Assembly: GCA_021324795.1 (NCBI GenBank)
Contig: JAJPIK010000068.1
Location: 62,001-126,000, forward strand
Length of the DNA stretch: 64,000 nt
Direction of reading: 5' to 3'
DNA from: Chloroflexota bacterium
GTDB taxonomy: Bacteria; Chloroflexota; UBA6077; FW602-bin22; CADDYW01
Shown here: piece by piece, positions 1 to 9,041 of the stretch
Layout: every line of letters starts with the position of its first letter
Position numbering within the stretch: position 1 is the first letter of the stretch
The notes under the pieces: model-generated
What the model was told of the DNA's origin: nothing
Seen by the model: only the letters and a program-made list of their open reading frames with translations
Databases searched by the model: none
Translations under genes and position numbers: made by a program

Positions 1-708
1 ACCGCGGTCTACGGGATCCCTGATCACCATCCTCTGCTCGAAGACGACAAGCTCGACGGTGTCGGCCCTTACGGCAAGGCAAAGATCATGGCGGAAGAGG
101 TCTGCGCCGCCTATCGCCGCCGTGGCATGTGCGTGACAATCATCCGACCGAAATCGTTCGTTGGACCGGAGCGGCTAGGGGTCTTCGCATTGCTCTATGA
201 TTGGGCGAAAGATGGCAGAGGCTTCCCGATGATCGGTGACGGTAAGAACCGCTACCAGCTTCTCGACGTCGAAGACCTGTGCCAGGCGATCTACCTCGCG
301 GCGACCGGGCCAAAGGACAAGGTGAGCGACACCTTCAACGTTGGTGCTAAAGAGTTCACCACGATGGGCGAAGACTACCAAGCCGTGCTCGACTACGCCG
401 GCTTTGGCAAAAAGATCCGTCCTTTCCCGGCCTGGCCAGTCATCTGGGCGCTGCGCGTCCTCGAGTTTTATCATCTCTCGCCGCTCTACAAATGGGTCTA
501 CGAAACTGCTTCGAAGGACTCCTTTGTGTCGATTGAGAAAGCCGAGCGAGTTCTCGGCTACCAGCCGAGGTACTCGAACAAAGATGCCCTGGTGCGGAAC
601 TTCCAATGGTACCTGGCGAACCTTCACAAGTTCGAGCATCGCTCTGGCGTCTCGCATCGGGTGCCCTGGAGGCAGGGAGCATTGGGACTGGCAAAACTAC
701 TCTTTTAG
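1..708 (+). CDS. NAD-dependent epimerase/dehydratase, 5' end outside window
   Basis: The frame is open from base 1, so the N-terminal Rossmann motif lies before the window. The visible part holds the extended-SDR active-site motif YGKAK (about residues 25-29 of the visible frame), then IIRPKSFVGPERLG and a substrate-binding C-terminal half with DVEDLCQAIYLA, as in nucleotide-sugar epimerases and related SDRs. The first internal ATG is at 88, but it lies after the catalytic Tyr-Lys pair and so cannot be the true start. The substrate cannot be told from this fragment. Confidence 0.85.
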   Translation, partial: TAVYGIPDHHPLLEDDKLDGVGPYGKAKIMAEEVCAAYRRRGMCVTIIRPKSFVGPERLGVFALLYDWAKDGRGFPMIGDGKNRYQLLDVEDLCQAIYLAATGPKDKVSDTFNVGAKEFTTMGEDYQAVLDYAGFGKKIRPFPAWPVIWALRVLEFYHLSPLYKWVYETASKDSFVSIEKAERVLGYQPRYSNKDALVRNFQWYLANLHKFEHRSGVSHRVPWRQGALGLAKLLF

Positions 709-829
709 GCTTTCGGCCGGCGTGAGCCCTGTTGACCAGCGCTATAATAAGCAGGGAAAACAGACGTCTGATAAAGACAGAACCCGGCATGAACTGACCA
801 ACATTCCAACACCCAAACGGGAGACAACG

Positions 830-1723
830 ATGGCTGATAAGCTCGGATTCATTGGTTTGGGGCTGATGGGCAAGCCCATGGCACGGAACTTACTCAAGGC
901 AGGATTCTCCCTCACTGTCCACAACCGGAGTCAGGGAGCGGTTCGGGAGTTGGTCGCCGAGGGAGCGACCGCCGCGGATTCGCCGGCTGCCTTGGCCGAG
1001 CAGGTGGATGTGGTGTTCACTTGTTTGCCGATGCCTGCCGATGTCGAACAAGTCTACCTCGGCGAGCGGGGTGTGCTGAGCGGCGTGCAGCCGGGTAGCG
1101 TTCTGGTCGATATGAGCACGATCGATCCGTCGACTCATCAGAAAATCGCTGCCCAAGCCGCGGAAAAGAAGGTCAGCTACCTCGACGCACCGATCAGCGG
1201 TGGGACGACCGGCGCACGTGATGGCACTTTGTCGATCATGGTTGGCGGCGAGGCGGCAGCGGTCGAGCGTGTCCGACCCGCCTTGAATGCGATGGGCCAG
1301 CGGATCTACCACATCGGGCCAGTGGGCTCAGGGGCGGTTGTCAAGATAGTTAACAATATGATGTCGGCGATCAACGCGGTTGGTGTCTGCGAAGGTCTGG
1401 TTCTTGGTGCGAAGTTTGGGATCGATCCCGAACTGCTGCTCGAAGTGACGAACAATAGCTCGGCGGCCAGCCGGACCCTTGCTTCGACTGGTCGAGCGAT
1501 CATCGACCGCAATTTCGATCCTGGCTTCATGATCGACCTGATGCATAAAGATGTTGGCCTGGCCGTCGATCTGGGCAAGCAGCTCAAAGTGCGCACGCTC
1601 GCCGCTGCGCTGACCCAGCAGGTGTTGCAGGAAGCCCAAGCGGCTGGCCTTGGCCGGGCCGGCACTCCAGCCCAGATTATTCCGCTGGAACGGAGCGCGG
1701 GGATCGAGGTCAAGAAGAAGTAA
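830..1723 (+). CDS. NAD(P)-dependent beta-hydroxyacid dehydrogenase (3-hydroxyisobutyrate dehydrogenase / tartronate semialdehyde reductase family)
   Basis: This 297-residue protein starts at the ATG at 830, after GGGAG with 6 bp spacing. The frame is open far upstream, but that part is not protein-like. Residues 4-30 form the Rossmann motif GFIGLGLMGKPMARNL. The family signature DAPISGGTTGARDGTL follows near residue 120, and the catalytic lysine is in VVKIVNNMM near residue 170. The family oxidises 3-hydroxyisobutyrate or reduces tartronate semialdehyde; sequence alone does not separate these. A good -10 hexamer, TATAAT, is at 743-748 with no convincing -35. It converges on purE with only 30 bp between stops. 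Confidence 0.88.
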   Translation: MADKLGFIGLGLMGKPMARNLLKAGFSLTVHNRSQGAVRELVAEGATAADSPAALAEQVDVVFTCLPMPADVEQVYLGERGVLSGVQPGSVLVDMSTIDPSTHQKIAAQAAEKKVSYLDAPISGGTTGARDGTLSIMVGGEAAAVERVRPALNAMGQRIYHIGPVGSGAVVKIVNNMMSAINAVGVCEGLVLGAKFGIDPELLLEVTNNSSAASRTLASTGRAIIDRNFDPGFMIDLMHKDVGLAVDLGKQLKVRTLAAALTQQVLQEAQAAGLGRAGTPAQIIPLERSAGIEVKKK

Positions 1724-1753
1724 TTCAGGAAACTGGAATTCACCACTTCTCAA

Positions 1754-2266
1754 TCACTCGTGGCTCTGCAGCCTCTGGTCCGCAGTGCGGGCGTCCGCGG
1801 CGCGGGCGGCCTTGTAGGCGAGGATCTTGTCCAAGAGGGCAGGATTACTCGTCGCGAGGATCTGAACGGCGAGGAGGCCGGCGTTGGTTGCATTACCGAT
1901 CGCCACGGTTGCAACTGGCACACCGCGTGGCATCTGGACAATCGAGAGGAGCGAGTCCATCCCTCCGAGGTGACTGAGCGGCACCGGTACGCCGATGACC
2001 GGCAGTGGCGAGAGCGCGGCTAGCATACCGGGGAGGTGGGCGGCGCCCCCCGCCCCGGCTATGATCACTTTGATTCCACGTTCGTGGGCAGTCCTCCCAT
2101 ACTCCGCCATGTCAAGGGGCGTGCGGTGAGCGGAAATTACGCGGACTTCGTGAACGATGCCAAAGGATGCGCAAACCTCGGCTGCTGCTTTCATCACCGG
2201 CCAATCGGAGTCGCTACCCATGACAATGCCGACCAAAGGATTGGTCTCGGTGTTCTGACTCCTCAT
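1754..2266 (-). CDS. purE: PurE, N5-carboxyaminoimidazole ribonucleotide mutase
   Basis: This 170-residue protein catalyses the rearrangement of N5-CAIR to CAIR in de novo purine synthesis, working after PurK. The whole protein matches class I Pur[17 protein letters not shown] near residue 13 forms the nucleotide-binding loop, VISAHRTP carries the catalytic histidine region, [16 protein letters not shown] follows, and [10 protein letters not shown] is near the C-terminus. It lies downstream of purK on the same strand, about 200 bp away, with a dispersed repeat element between them. Confidence 0.96.
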   Translation of the reverse strand: MRSQNTETNPLVGIVMGSDSDWPVMKAAAEVCASFGIVHEVRVISAHRTPLDMAEYGRTAHERGIKVIIAGAGGAAHLPGMLAALSPLPVIGVPVPLSHLGGMDSLLSIVQMPRGVPVATVAIGNATNAGLLAVQILATSNPALLDKILAYKAARAADARTADQRLQSHE

Positions 2267-2313
2267 ACTAGTTTTCCTCTCGTTAATTCTAGAATGCCCC
2301 GCTATGCTATGCG

Positions 2314-2369
2314 CTCTCCCCTCTCATGCCGGGACGGAGAGGGGCAGTCGCAGCCGACGGGGTGAGGGA
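2314..2369. repeat. Dispersed palindromic intergenic repeat, family 1
   Basis: The sequence between purK and purE contains CTCTCCCCTCTC facing GGAGAGGGG, followed by the tail GCAGCCGACGGGGTGAGGG. The same tail, GCNGCCGACGGGGTG, recurs near 48220, and shorter arms recur at 9001, 12341, 19752, 50354 and 59370. It could fold into a hairpin in the purK-purE transcript. Confidence 0.6.
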
Positions 2370-2468
2370 CTTGCAAGTCTGCTCCTTCGTCTATTGCCAC
2401 GATTTTTAGGAGTTGGCCATGCAGACTGCATCCTGATCGTCTCTCAGATGGGGAGAGAATCGGCATTC

Positions 2469-3659
2469 TCACCAAACGATACACCTGGCAGCACGTCGGG
2501 CTAGCTCCAATGCCTTTTCAGGCGAGTCACCGAGCGCTGTCACGTGGCCCATCTTCCGTCCCGGCCGGACTTCACGCTTCCCATACAGATGAAGGTGAGC
2601 CTGGTCGAAGGATTGTGCCGCGGCAGTGCCACCGGGGTTGGCCGGTCCCTGACGCGTGCCGAGCAGGTTCACCATCGCCGCGCCGGGGGCGATCAGGTCA
2701 ACGGGCCCGAGCGGCCAGCCGAGGATGGCCCGGAGGTGATTGGCAAACTGGGAGGTCCGACAGGCTTCGATGGTGTAATGGCCGGAATTGTGGGGACGCG
2801 GGGCGAGCTCGTTCAGCAATATGGGGCCGTCTGCCAGGTGGAAGAGCTCGACGCCGACTACGCCAACCGCGTCGACTGCTTCGACTGCCGCCACGGCAAT
2901 CTCGGCAACCTGCGTGCTCACGGCTGATGGCAGTCGGGCTGGAACGACGACTTCGTGGCAGATGTGGTCGCGCTGGACGGTTTCCACCACCGGATAAACG
3001 GCAAGCGAGCCATTGCGTCCCCGGGTGACCATGACGGCAAGCTCGCCCACGAACGGCACAAACGCTTCGGCGTAGAGATCGTAGCTGCCTTCGCTGGCAT
3101 GGCGTCGCTCGACCGGCCCGAGCAGGCGCGTGAGCGCCGCTTCGGCCTCACTCGGGCCAGCGACCGTTGCATTGCCGTGGCCATCGTAGCCCAGTCGGCG
3201 GGTCTTCAGGACCAGCGGCCAACCCAGCTTCTCGCCGGCCTCCAGCAGCTCGGCGGTTGACCGCACCGGGCGGAAGCGCGGCACCGGTAAGCCGGCCATG
3301 GCGAGCGTTTCCTTCTGTTTCAGCTTATCTTGAATGATCCGTAAGGTGGCCGGACCGGGGTAGACAGGGGTGCCGTGATCGACAAACCATTGCAGGATCT
3401 CGGCGTCGACGAACTCGCTCTCGAGCGTAATCAGATTGACCCGATCGGCAATTGCCTGCCGCTTTTCCATCTCGTCCCAATGGCCGACGATCTCGTGATC
3501 GGCACCGACGATCTGGCCGGCCGGCGATTGGGCTTCGCGCTCGAGAATCGTGATCTCGACGCCAAGCCCAATCGCTGCCTCGGCGGTCATCCGAGCGAGC
3601 TGACCTCCGCCAAGGATCCCAACGTGAGGAGCAATCTTCAGTGTCTCTTTCATGGTCAT
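2469..3659 (-). CDS. purK: PurK, N5-carboxyaminoimidazole ribonucleotide synthetase
   Basis: This ATP-grasp enzyme of about 396 residues makes N5-CAIR from AIR, bicarbonate and ATP, upstream of PurE. The N-terminus has GILGGGQLARM, the PurK hallmark. The ATP-grasp core includes LKTRRLGYDGHGN, and the C-terminal part has ELAPRPHNSGHYTIEA and the NLLG segment. Three starts lie close together (GTG 3665, ATG 3659, ATG 3653), and none has a Shine-Dalgarno sequence. A TATAAT lies only 12 bp before the ATG at 3659, so translation may be leaderless. It converges on nothing; the next gene upstream is on the same strand. Confidence 0.95.
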   Translation of the reverse strand: MTMKETLKIAPHVGILGGGQLARMTAEAAIGLGVEITILEREAQSPAGQIVGADHEIVGHWDEMEKRQAIADRVNLITLESEFVDAEILQWFVDHGTPVYPGPATLRIIQDKLKQKETLAMAGLPVPRFRPVRSTAELLEAGEKLGWPLVLKTRRLGYDGHGNATVAGPSEAEAALTRLLGPVERRHASEGSYDLYAEAFVPFVGELAVMVTRGRNGSLAVYPVVETVQRDHICHEVVVPARLPSAVSTQVAEIAVAAVEAVDAVGVVGVELFHLADGPILLNELAPRPHNSGHYTIEACRTSQFANHLRAILGWPLGPVDLIAPGAAMVNLLGTRQGPANPGGTAAAQSFDQAHLHLYGKREVRPGRKMGHVTALGDSPEKALELARRAARCIVW

Positions 3660-3670
3660 CGTCACTGCAG

Positions 3671-3676
3671 ATTATA
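3671..3676 (-). promoter_or_regulatory. -10 element of purK, possible leaderless start
   Basis: On the minus strand, TATAAT at 3676-3671 would place transcription initiation near 3664, at or just before the candidate start codons of purK. No Shine-Dalgarno sequence is present. No clear -35 box was identified. Confidence 0.4.
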
Positions 3677-3699
3677 CGGCATGCATACGATCGATCAGC

Positions 3700-4905
3700 T
3701 CAGCGATGCGGCGTGGTGGCCACTTTCTGAATCTGATGCGCGGTGGTTTCGTCGCGATGCTTTTTCAGGTAAGGCATGAATGGCGTGCCGCCAGTGCCAT
3801 ACGTCGTCGAGTTGTAGGGGCTATAAGCACTCTGTTTCTGGATGTAGGCAGCGGCGTATTCGAGATGTCTCTGCCGAAAAGCCTCGAGCCAGTGGACTGC
3901 CTCATTGTAGGCGTCGACGAGGACCCCCTCCTTTTGGTGCTCGAGCACGTAGGCACGAATCGAAGGCCCGGCCTCAATGGCTGCTAGGAAAGCGCGATGC
4001 TCCGGAGGCATGTAATCGCGCATGTAATTTAAGTAGACTCGGAGCTCGTCCGGTCGGTGCTCGATGCCGAGCCCGGCGTCGAGGGACGGAATGATCGTGC
4101 TCTGCGCGCCAGTTTCGCCGTAAAAAGCTCGCGGCTCGCCTTGATAGGCGGCAACGCCTTCGTAGATCACCGGATGTTGGCTGAATCCGTGGATGTAGGG
4201 GCGCACGCGGTTGTAGTAAATGTACGGGTCGCAATGCTCTGGCATTCTCGCCAGGGTCTGACCCAGCCGTTCGACGACCGCGGCGATCCGCTCGAGATAG
4301 CTGGTGAGCAGATCGAGATCCCCGCGCGCTACCGCGGCTTGGGCGCGGGTGAGCGCCTCTAAAGCTGGGCCGGCTTTCGCTTCGATGTCGATGTGAACGG
4401 TGACAAACCATTCCTCGTCGACTCCGCCGAGAAAATTCTGGAGCAGCGCGAGGTTACCAAGCTCGATTGGGCCATTGGGGTCCAGACGGCGCCAATTGTC
4501 GAGCGCGTAGGAGGCGTAGGCGAGCACGGGGGGGCGCCCGAGACGCTGTGCGACCTGATACCACGGCACGGCAAGGTTCGCCGGCAGGCGATCACGCTGC
4601 TCGGTTTGCCATTTTTCCCAGACGTAGCCGTGGCCAATGAAGGAAAGGAGCAGCATCGCCCGGCGCAAGGCGGCACCGTCGAGCCCGGACGGATCCAGAA
4701 CCGGCAGTCGAGCGACCACCCGCTCGAGGGCAGTCTGCGCGAGGAGCTTCGGCAAGTCGGCGGCGACCTCCTCCCAAGTGGCGAAAGTCGGCGGAAGCTG
4801 GCGGAGGGGATCGCGCGGGGGCAGAAAGCCTCGCTCCGGATCGACGGCGAACCGGTGGAGGTCAACCCCGAAACCAACCCCATCGTTCGTTTCGGTGAGA
4901 CTCAT
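3700..4905 (-). CDS. Indoleamine 2,3-dioxygenase family heme protein
   Basis: This protein of about 401 residues matches indoleamine 2,3-dioxygenase (IDO) along its length. The N-terminus has HRFAVDPERGFLPPRDPL, the middle has GAQSTIIPSLDAGLGI, then YMRDYMPPEHRAFL, and the C-terminus has GTGGTPFMPYLKKHRDET. The histidine in FRQRHLEYAAAYI aligns with the proximal heme ligand (His346 in human IDO1). The family opens the indole ring of L-tryptophan to N-formylkynurenine, or acts on related indoles. I chose the ATG at 4905 because AAGGAAA lies 7 bp upstream; a TTG at 4926 is less likely. No other kynurenine-pathway gene is adjacent. Confidence 0.92.
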   Translation of the reverse strand: MSLTETNDGVGFGVDLHRFAVDPERGFLPPRDPLRQLPPTFATWEEVAADLPKLLAQTALERVVARLPVLDPSGLDGAALRRAMLLLSFIGHGYVWEKWQTEQRDRLPANLAVPWYQVAQRLGRPPVLAYASYALDNWRRLDPNGPIELGNLALLQNFLGGVDEEWFVTVHIDIEAKAGPALEALTRAQAAVARGDLDLLTSYLERIAAVVERLGQTLARMPEHCDPYIYYNRVRPYIHGFSQHPVIYEGVAAYQGEPRAFYGETGAQSTIIPSLDAGLGIEHRPDELRVYLNYMRDYMPPEHRAFLAAIEAGPSIRAYVLEHQKEGVLVDAYNEAVHWLEAFRQRHLEYAAAYIQKQSAYSPYNSTTYGTGGTPFMPYLKKHRDETTAHQIQKVATTPHR

Positions 4906-5052
4906 CGGAGTTTTCCTTTTAGACAACGGACATTACTTCAATTATATTCCCGACCGGATGGTCATGTGGTGAAACGGGCAGGATGAGGGCCATCTCCCCA
5001 AAATGTGATCTGGCAGTGGTAGGATCGTCTCATCCCGAGTCTCTCCCTCGTC

Positions 5053-6003
5053 TCAGCCGGGCTTTTCGCCTCGAACAATGGCTATCAGGTCGTCGACCAT
5101 AGATTCAATAGTGTAGGCGGGACGCCAGTTTAGCTCGCGCTCGGCGGCGGCGATGCTGAGCTGCCACTCGCGAGAGATCCGACTGACCGGCGCAAGTTGC
5201 GGATCGGGTTTGAAGGTAAACTGAGCGTTCGGGACGCGTTGCTTAACGATCTTGATCAGTCCATCCGCAGTGGCGAGGCCGGTGCTAACGTGGTAGATCC
5301 TCTGGGGAGCGCTCGGGGCAGTGGCGAGCGTGGCCAGGGCCCGGGCGGCGTCCTTGGCATAGCAGACCGGCGTGCCAGCCTCGGGATCGACGTCGATTTC
5401 GTAAGGCTGGCCCAGCGCGGCGCGCTCGATGATCAGTGAGGTGTACATCGTTGCTGAACCGGAAGCGGCATTGCGGGCGGGACCGACAATCGCGGCGAGG
5501 CGCGCGGCGCGAAAGTCGAGACCGAAGCGACGTTGGTAGTAGAGCCCGAGTTGCTCGGCCATCAGCTTGCTCTGGCCATACCAGGTCAATGGCCGGGCCG
5601 GCGTCGCCTCGGTCATCGGCTGCTCGACGTCCGGACCGTAAACTGAAATCGTGCTCGCGAAGACGAAGCGCGGAATGCCAGCCAGCCGGGCCGCCTCGAG
5701 GGCGTTATGCGTGCCGCCAAGGTTGACGCGCATGCCGAGGTCCGGGTTCTGCTCGCAGCCCATGGTGACGATACCAGCGAGGTGAATGATCGCGCTGTAG
5801 TCGCCGGCACGGCAGATCTTGATGAAGCTTTCACGGTCGGTGATGTCGCCGACGACCGAGCGCGCCGAGGCGGGCAGATCCGGCTTGGCGGCCGGGTCCG
5901 GGGGAACGCGGTCGAAGGTCGTCACGTCGATCTGATGATCGAGAAGCTCGTGTGCTAGCCAGCGGCCGATGTAGCCATTGCCGCCGGTAATCAGGATAGC
6001 CAT
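5053..6003 (-). CDS. NAD-dependent epimerase/dehydratase (extended SDR)
   Basis: This 316-residue protein starts at the ATG at 6003, directly after a strong GGAGGACAG site. It begins with the Rossmann motif LITGGNGYIGRWLA, has HLAGIV near residue 70 and the catalytic WYGQSK motif near residue 145. The C-terminal part resembles UDP-glucose 4-epimerase-like and dTDP-glucose dehydratase-like proteins. The substrate is not determined. It is divergent from hemE, with a 119 bp shared promoter region. Confidence 0.9.
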   Translation of the reverse strand: MAILITGGNGYIGRWLAHELLDHQIDVTTFDRVPPDPAAKPDLPASARSVVGDITDRESFIKICRAGDYSAIIHLAGIVTMGCEQNPDLGMRVNLGGTHNALEAARLAGIPRFVFASTISVYGPDVEQPMTEATPARPLTWYGQSKLMAEQLGLYYQRRFGLDFRAARLAAIVGPARNAASGSATMYTSLIIERAALGQPYEIDVDPEAGTPVCYAKDAARALATLATAPSAPQRIYHVSTGLATADGLIKIVKQRVPNAQFTFKPDPQLAPVSRISREWQLSIAAAERELNWRPAYTIESMVDDLIAIVRGEKPG

Positions 6004-6122
6004 CTGTCCTCCGCGAACAATAGTTTCGTTTCTTTGCAGCCGATGCCAAGGCCGATTATACTTCCAACGAACATAGCACAATGGGGCAGGTCGAGTCACC
6101 AGCCAGGAAAGATAAAAGCATT

Positions 6123-7175
6123 ATGCCCGCGATGACTTCAGAAACCCGTTTTCTGGCGGCTTGTCGTCGCCAATCTGTCGACATGACGCCGGTTTGGTTC
6201 ATGCGCCAGGCCGGACGTTGTCTACCGGCTTACCGCGAGCTCCGGACCCGCTACGATATCATGACGCTCGCCAAGACGCCGGAACTCTGTTCCCAGGTCA
6301 CGTTGATGCCGGTCGACCGCTTCAAGGTCGACGGTGCGGTGATGTTCGCTGACATTATGCTGCCGGTCGAGGCAATGGGCGTATCACTGGAGATTCAGCC
6401 CGAGATCGGGCCGATCATTCATCAGCCGATCCGTAGCCGTGCCGCGGTCGATGCGCTCCAGGTGCGCGAGGCCGAGGAAGCGACGCCATTCGTCTTCGAG
6501 GCGATTCGCATGGTCCGTCGCGAACTGGCCGGCGGCAAGGCCGCCTTGATCGGCTTTTCGGGAGCGCCGTTTACCATCGCCTGCTACTTGATCGAAGGCC
6601 GTCCGTCGCGCGACTATACCAAGGCCAAGGCGCTCATGTTCGGCGAGCCGGAGCTTTGGCATGCGCTTTTGAGTAAAGTCTCAGAGGTCGTCGTCCGTTA
6701 TCTGCGCGCCCAGATCGCAGCCGGGGCACAGGTGGTCCAGCTCTTTGATAGCTGGGTCGGGGCGCTCGCTCCTCAGGACTACGAGGAATACGTCCTGCCG
6801 CACACCAGGTACATCTTCGATGGCTTGGGTAACGCCGGGGTGCCGACGATCCATTTTGGCACCGGCACGGCGACGTTGCTGGACGGGATGACCCGAGCCG
6901 GCGGTGACGTGATTAGCGTCGACTGGCGAATTCCCTTGGATCATGCCTGGGCGCAGATCGGCACGGACCGGGGCATCCAGGGTAATCTGGATCCCGTGCT
7001 CTTACTTGCGCCCTGGGAGCGGCTCGAAAAGGGCATGCAAGACGTTTTGCAGCGCGCCGGCGGGCGACCGGGCCACATCTTCAATCTGGGCCACGGCGTG
7101 CCTGCCGAAACCGATCCAGACGTGCTCACGCGCGTCGTCGAGGCGGTCCATCGGGCGACCGCCCGGAAGGGATGA
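6123..7175 (+). CDS. hemE: HemE, uroporphyrinogen decarboxylase
   Basis: This 350-residue enzyme converts uroporphyrinogen III to coproporphyrinogen III in heme synthesis. The signature PVWFMRQAGRCLPAYRELR lies near residue 20. ADIMLPVEAMGV holds the catalytic aspartate, GFSGAPFTIACYLIEG is near residue 155, and FGTGTATLL and QGNLDP follow. The ATG at 6123 lies 12 bp after AGGAAAG; the ATG at 6132 is an alternative. Its stop codon overlaps the hemH start (ATGA), so the two are translationally coupled. Confidence 0.96.
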   Translation: MPAMTSETRFLAACRRQSVDMTPVWFMRQAGRCLPAYRELRTRYDIMTLAKTPELCSQVTLMPVDRFKVDGAVMFADIMLPVEAMGVSLEIQPEIGPIIHQPIRSRAAVDALQVREAEEATPFVFEAIRMVRRELAGGKAALIGFSGAPFTIACYLIEGRPSRDYTKAKALMFGEPELWHALLSKVSEVVVRYLRAQIAAGAQVVQLFDSWVGALAPQDYEEYVLPHTRYIFDGLGNAGVPTIHFGTGTATLLDGMTRAGGDVISVDWRIPLDHAWAQIGTDRGIQGNLDPVLLLAPWERLEKGMQDVLQRAGGRPGHIFNLGHGVPAETDPDVLTRVVEAVHRATARKG

Positions 7176-8161
7176 TGATGAGCGACGTACTGACGAAATC
7201 AACCAGTAAGCCAACCATCGCCACCATCGGGGTTCTCTTGATGACCTTCGGCTCGGCTCCGAAGCCAGAGGACGTGCCGGCCTACCTCGCCAGCGTGCGC
7301 GGTGGTCGGCCTGCTCCGGACGATCTGGTGGCCGAGTTTCAGCGACGTTATCGGGTCGTCGGTGGCTCGCCACTCATTGAGATTACCCGCCAGCAGGCAG
7401 CGGTGTTACAGACCGAACTAGCCCACGAGCGGCCGGGTGGCCCGCGTTTCGTCGTCTCGATCGGCATGCGCCACTCGCCGCCTTTCATCGGCGAGGCCAT
7501 GCGCGAGCTGGCCGAGCGAGGCATCTCCGAGGTTATCGCGGTGATCCTCTCGCCGCAGTATTCCCCCTACATTATGAGTGGCTACCATAAAGCGGTCGAA
7601 AATGCCTGCGCTCAGCTCGCCGCCGAGGGCAAACCGGTCAAAGCGCGGGTGGCCGGAGCTTGGCATCTCAATCCTCACTTCCTCGACGCCTTGGCGGAGC
7701 GGGTACAGGAAGCGCTCGCGAGCTTCCCTCCTGATCTGCGAGACCGCGTGCCGCTGTTGCTCACCTCGCACAGTCTGCCCAAGCGGGTCGTCGATCACGA
7801 GCCGGACTACCTCAACCAGCTTCAAGAAACGGTGCGCGCGCTCGCCACGCGTGTCGGTCTGTCCGACGATCGCTGGCAATTTGCCTATCAGAGCGCCGGC
7901 CACACTCCGGAGGAATGGCTCAAGCCGGATATGAAAGATCTACTGCCCGGGCTTCGCGAGCGTGGTCATCGTCATGTCCTGATGGTGCCGGTCCAATTTC
8001 TGAGCGATCACCTGGAGATTCTCTACGATATCGACGTCGCGGCACGCGAAGAAGCGGAATCCCTCGGCATCGCCTTCAAGCGGATCGAGTCGCTGAACCT
8101 CTCGCCGCGGTTTATCCAGGCACTAGCCGACGTGGTACTGGGCGAGTACGACCGGAGGTAG
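7172..8161 (+). CDS. hemH: HemH, ferrochelatase
   Basis: This 329-residue ferrochelatase inserts Fe2+ into a porphyrin. The N-terminus has GVLLMTFGSAPKPEDV and the conserved GGSPL. IGMRHSPPFIGEAM holds the catalytic histidine, LLTSHSLPKRV follows, and FAYQSAGHTPEEWLKPD carries the catalytic glutamate region. It shares ATGA with hemE. In Gram-positive bacteria the enzyme acts on coproporphyrin III (CpfC), and that route is plausible here, but no coproporphyrinogen oxidase or decarboxylase gene is in view to decide. Confidence 0.94.
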   Translation: MMMSDVLTKSTSKPTIATIGVLLMTFGSAPKPEDVPAYLASVRGGRPAPDDLVAEFQRRYRVVGGSPLIEITRQQAAVLQTELAHERPGGPRFVVSIGMRHSPPFIGEAMRELAERGISEVIAVILSPQYSPYIMSGYHKAVENACAQLAAEGKPVKARVAGAWHLNPHFLDALAERVQEALASFPPDLRDRVPLLLTSHSLPKRVVDHEPDYLNQLQETVRALATRVGLSDDRWQFAYQSAGHTPEEWLKPDMKDLLPGLRERGHRHVLMVPVQFLSDHLEILYDIDVAAREEAESLGIAFKRIESLNLSPRFIQALADVVLGEYDRR

Positions 8162-8165
8162 GTAT

Positions 8166-8933
8166 GTGAGCTTACCGACGGGCGCATCTGACTGGACGAA
8201 CTCGCTTCACCCTCTTCACCTAGGGGAGGCCCGCATTGAACGCACTGATGCGGGTCTCCGCCTGATCCGCCTGCCGTCCACTGCTGCGATCTATTCCGAC
8301 GCCGAGCTACTTGGCCGCGAGCCGAATCGCTGGCGACCGCCGCTCAGTTTGATCGTCCGGGCCCGCTTCAGTCACCCGGTGGAGTGGCTACGGGGCACGG
8401 CTGGCTTCGGCTTTTGGAACGCCGGAATCGGCCCGACCGTGCGCCGTCCGCGTCCGCCTCGCGCGGTGTGGTTTTTCTTTGGCGGACCGCCATTCGACGT
8501 TCCTTTGGCACTGGGCGTGCCGGGGTATGGCTTCAAGGCTGCCGTACTCGATGCGCAGCGCCTGCTGTTCTTTGCTCTCCTTCCGTTTGCACCACTCGGC
8601 TTCCTCTTGATGCGTCAGCCAACGCTCTACCGCTGGTTCTGGCCGATCGTTCAGACAGCGATCGGCGTCGCCGAGGTCGACTTGAGTGAACTCGATCTGA
8701 CGGCCACTCACTCGTACAGGCTCGACTGGCGTGACGGTACCGCGACCTTTGGAGTCGACGGTCAAGAGGTGATGACCGCACCAGCACCGGCCGGACCGCT
8801 CGAATTAGTGATCTGGATTGATAACAGCTATGCCATCGCCACGCCCCAGGGACGCTTTAGCCTCGGACTCGTCGCGGCGTCGGAAACGCAGTGGTTAGAG
8901 ATCGAGAATGTCGAGGTACGAGTAGAAGGATGA
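8166..8933 (+). CDS. Unknown protein, third gene of the hemE-hemH operon
   Basis: This 255-residue protein starts at a GTG 4 bp after the hemH stop, with GGAGGTAGG just upstream, so it is almost certainly co-transcribed. I do not recognise a family with certainty. The alternating strands (GFGFWNAGIGP, SYRLDWRDGTATFGVDGQEV, LELVIWIDNSYA, WLEIENVEVRVEG) look like a concanavalin A-like beta sandwich. A hydrophobic stretch lies at about residues 130-155 (LLFFALLPFAPLGFLLM). No catalytic motif is evident. A role linked to heme is suggested only by position. Confidence 0.72.
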   Translation: MSLPTGASDWTNSLHPLHLGEARIERTDAGLRLIRLPSTAAIYSDAELLGREPNRWRPPLSLIVRARFSHPVEWLRGTAGFGFWNAGIGPTVRRPRPPRAVWFFFGGPPFDVPLALGVPGYGFKAAVLDAQRLLFFALLPFAPLGFLLMRQPTLYRWFWPIVQTAIGVAEVDLSELDLTATHSYRLDWRDGTATFGVDGQEVMTAPAPAGPLELVIWIDNSYAIATPQGRFSLGLVAASETQWLEIENVEVRVEG

Positions 8934-9000
8934 CCAAGCCAGGAATCAGATTTTTCACCACCGACGATACATACACTGACCCCTTAGCCAAGTAGCCTTC

Positions 9001-9030
9001 ACCTTAACCTTCTCCCCAGGAAAGGGAATA
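9001..9030. repeat. Short copy of dispersed repeat family 1
   Basis: CCTTCTCCCCAGGAAAGGG lies in the gap between the convergent ends of the hem operon and the MBL-rhodanese gene. It resembles the arms of the repeats at 2314 and 48185. It may act as a terminator stem. Confidence 0.35.
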
Positions 9031-9041
9031 CCCAGGCGGGC

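Noticed and set aside
341-829. Upstream extension of the hydroxyacid dehydrogenase frame
   Set aside because: It overlaps the SDR gene in another frame and lacks protein-like composition. The true start at 830 has a Shine-Dalgarno site and begins at the Rossmann motif.
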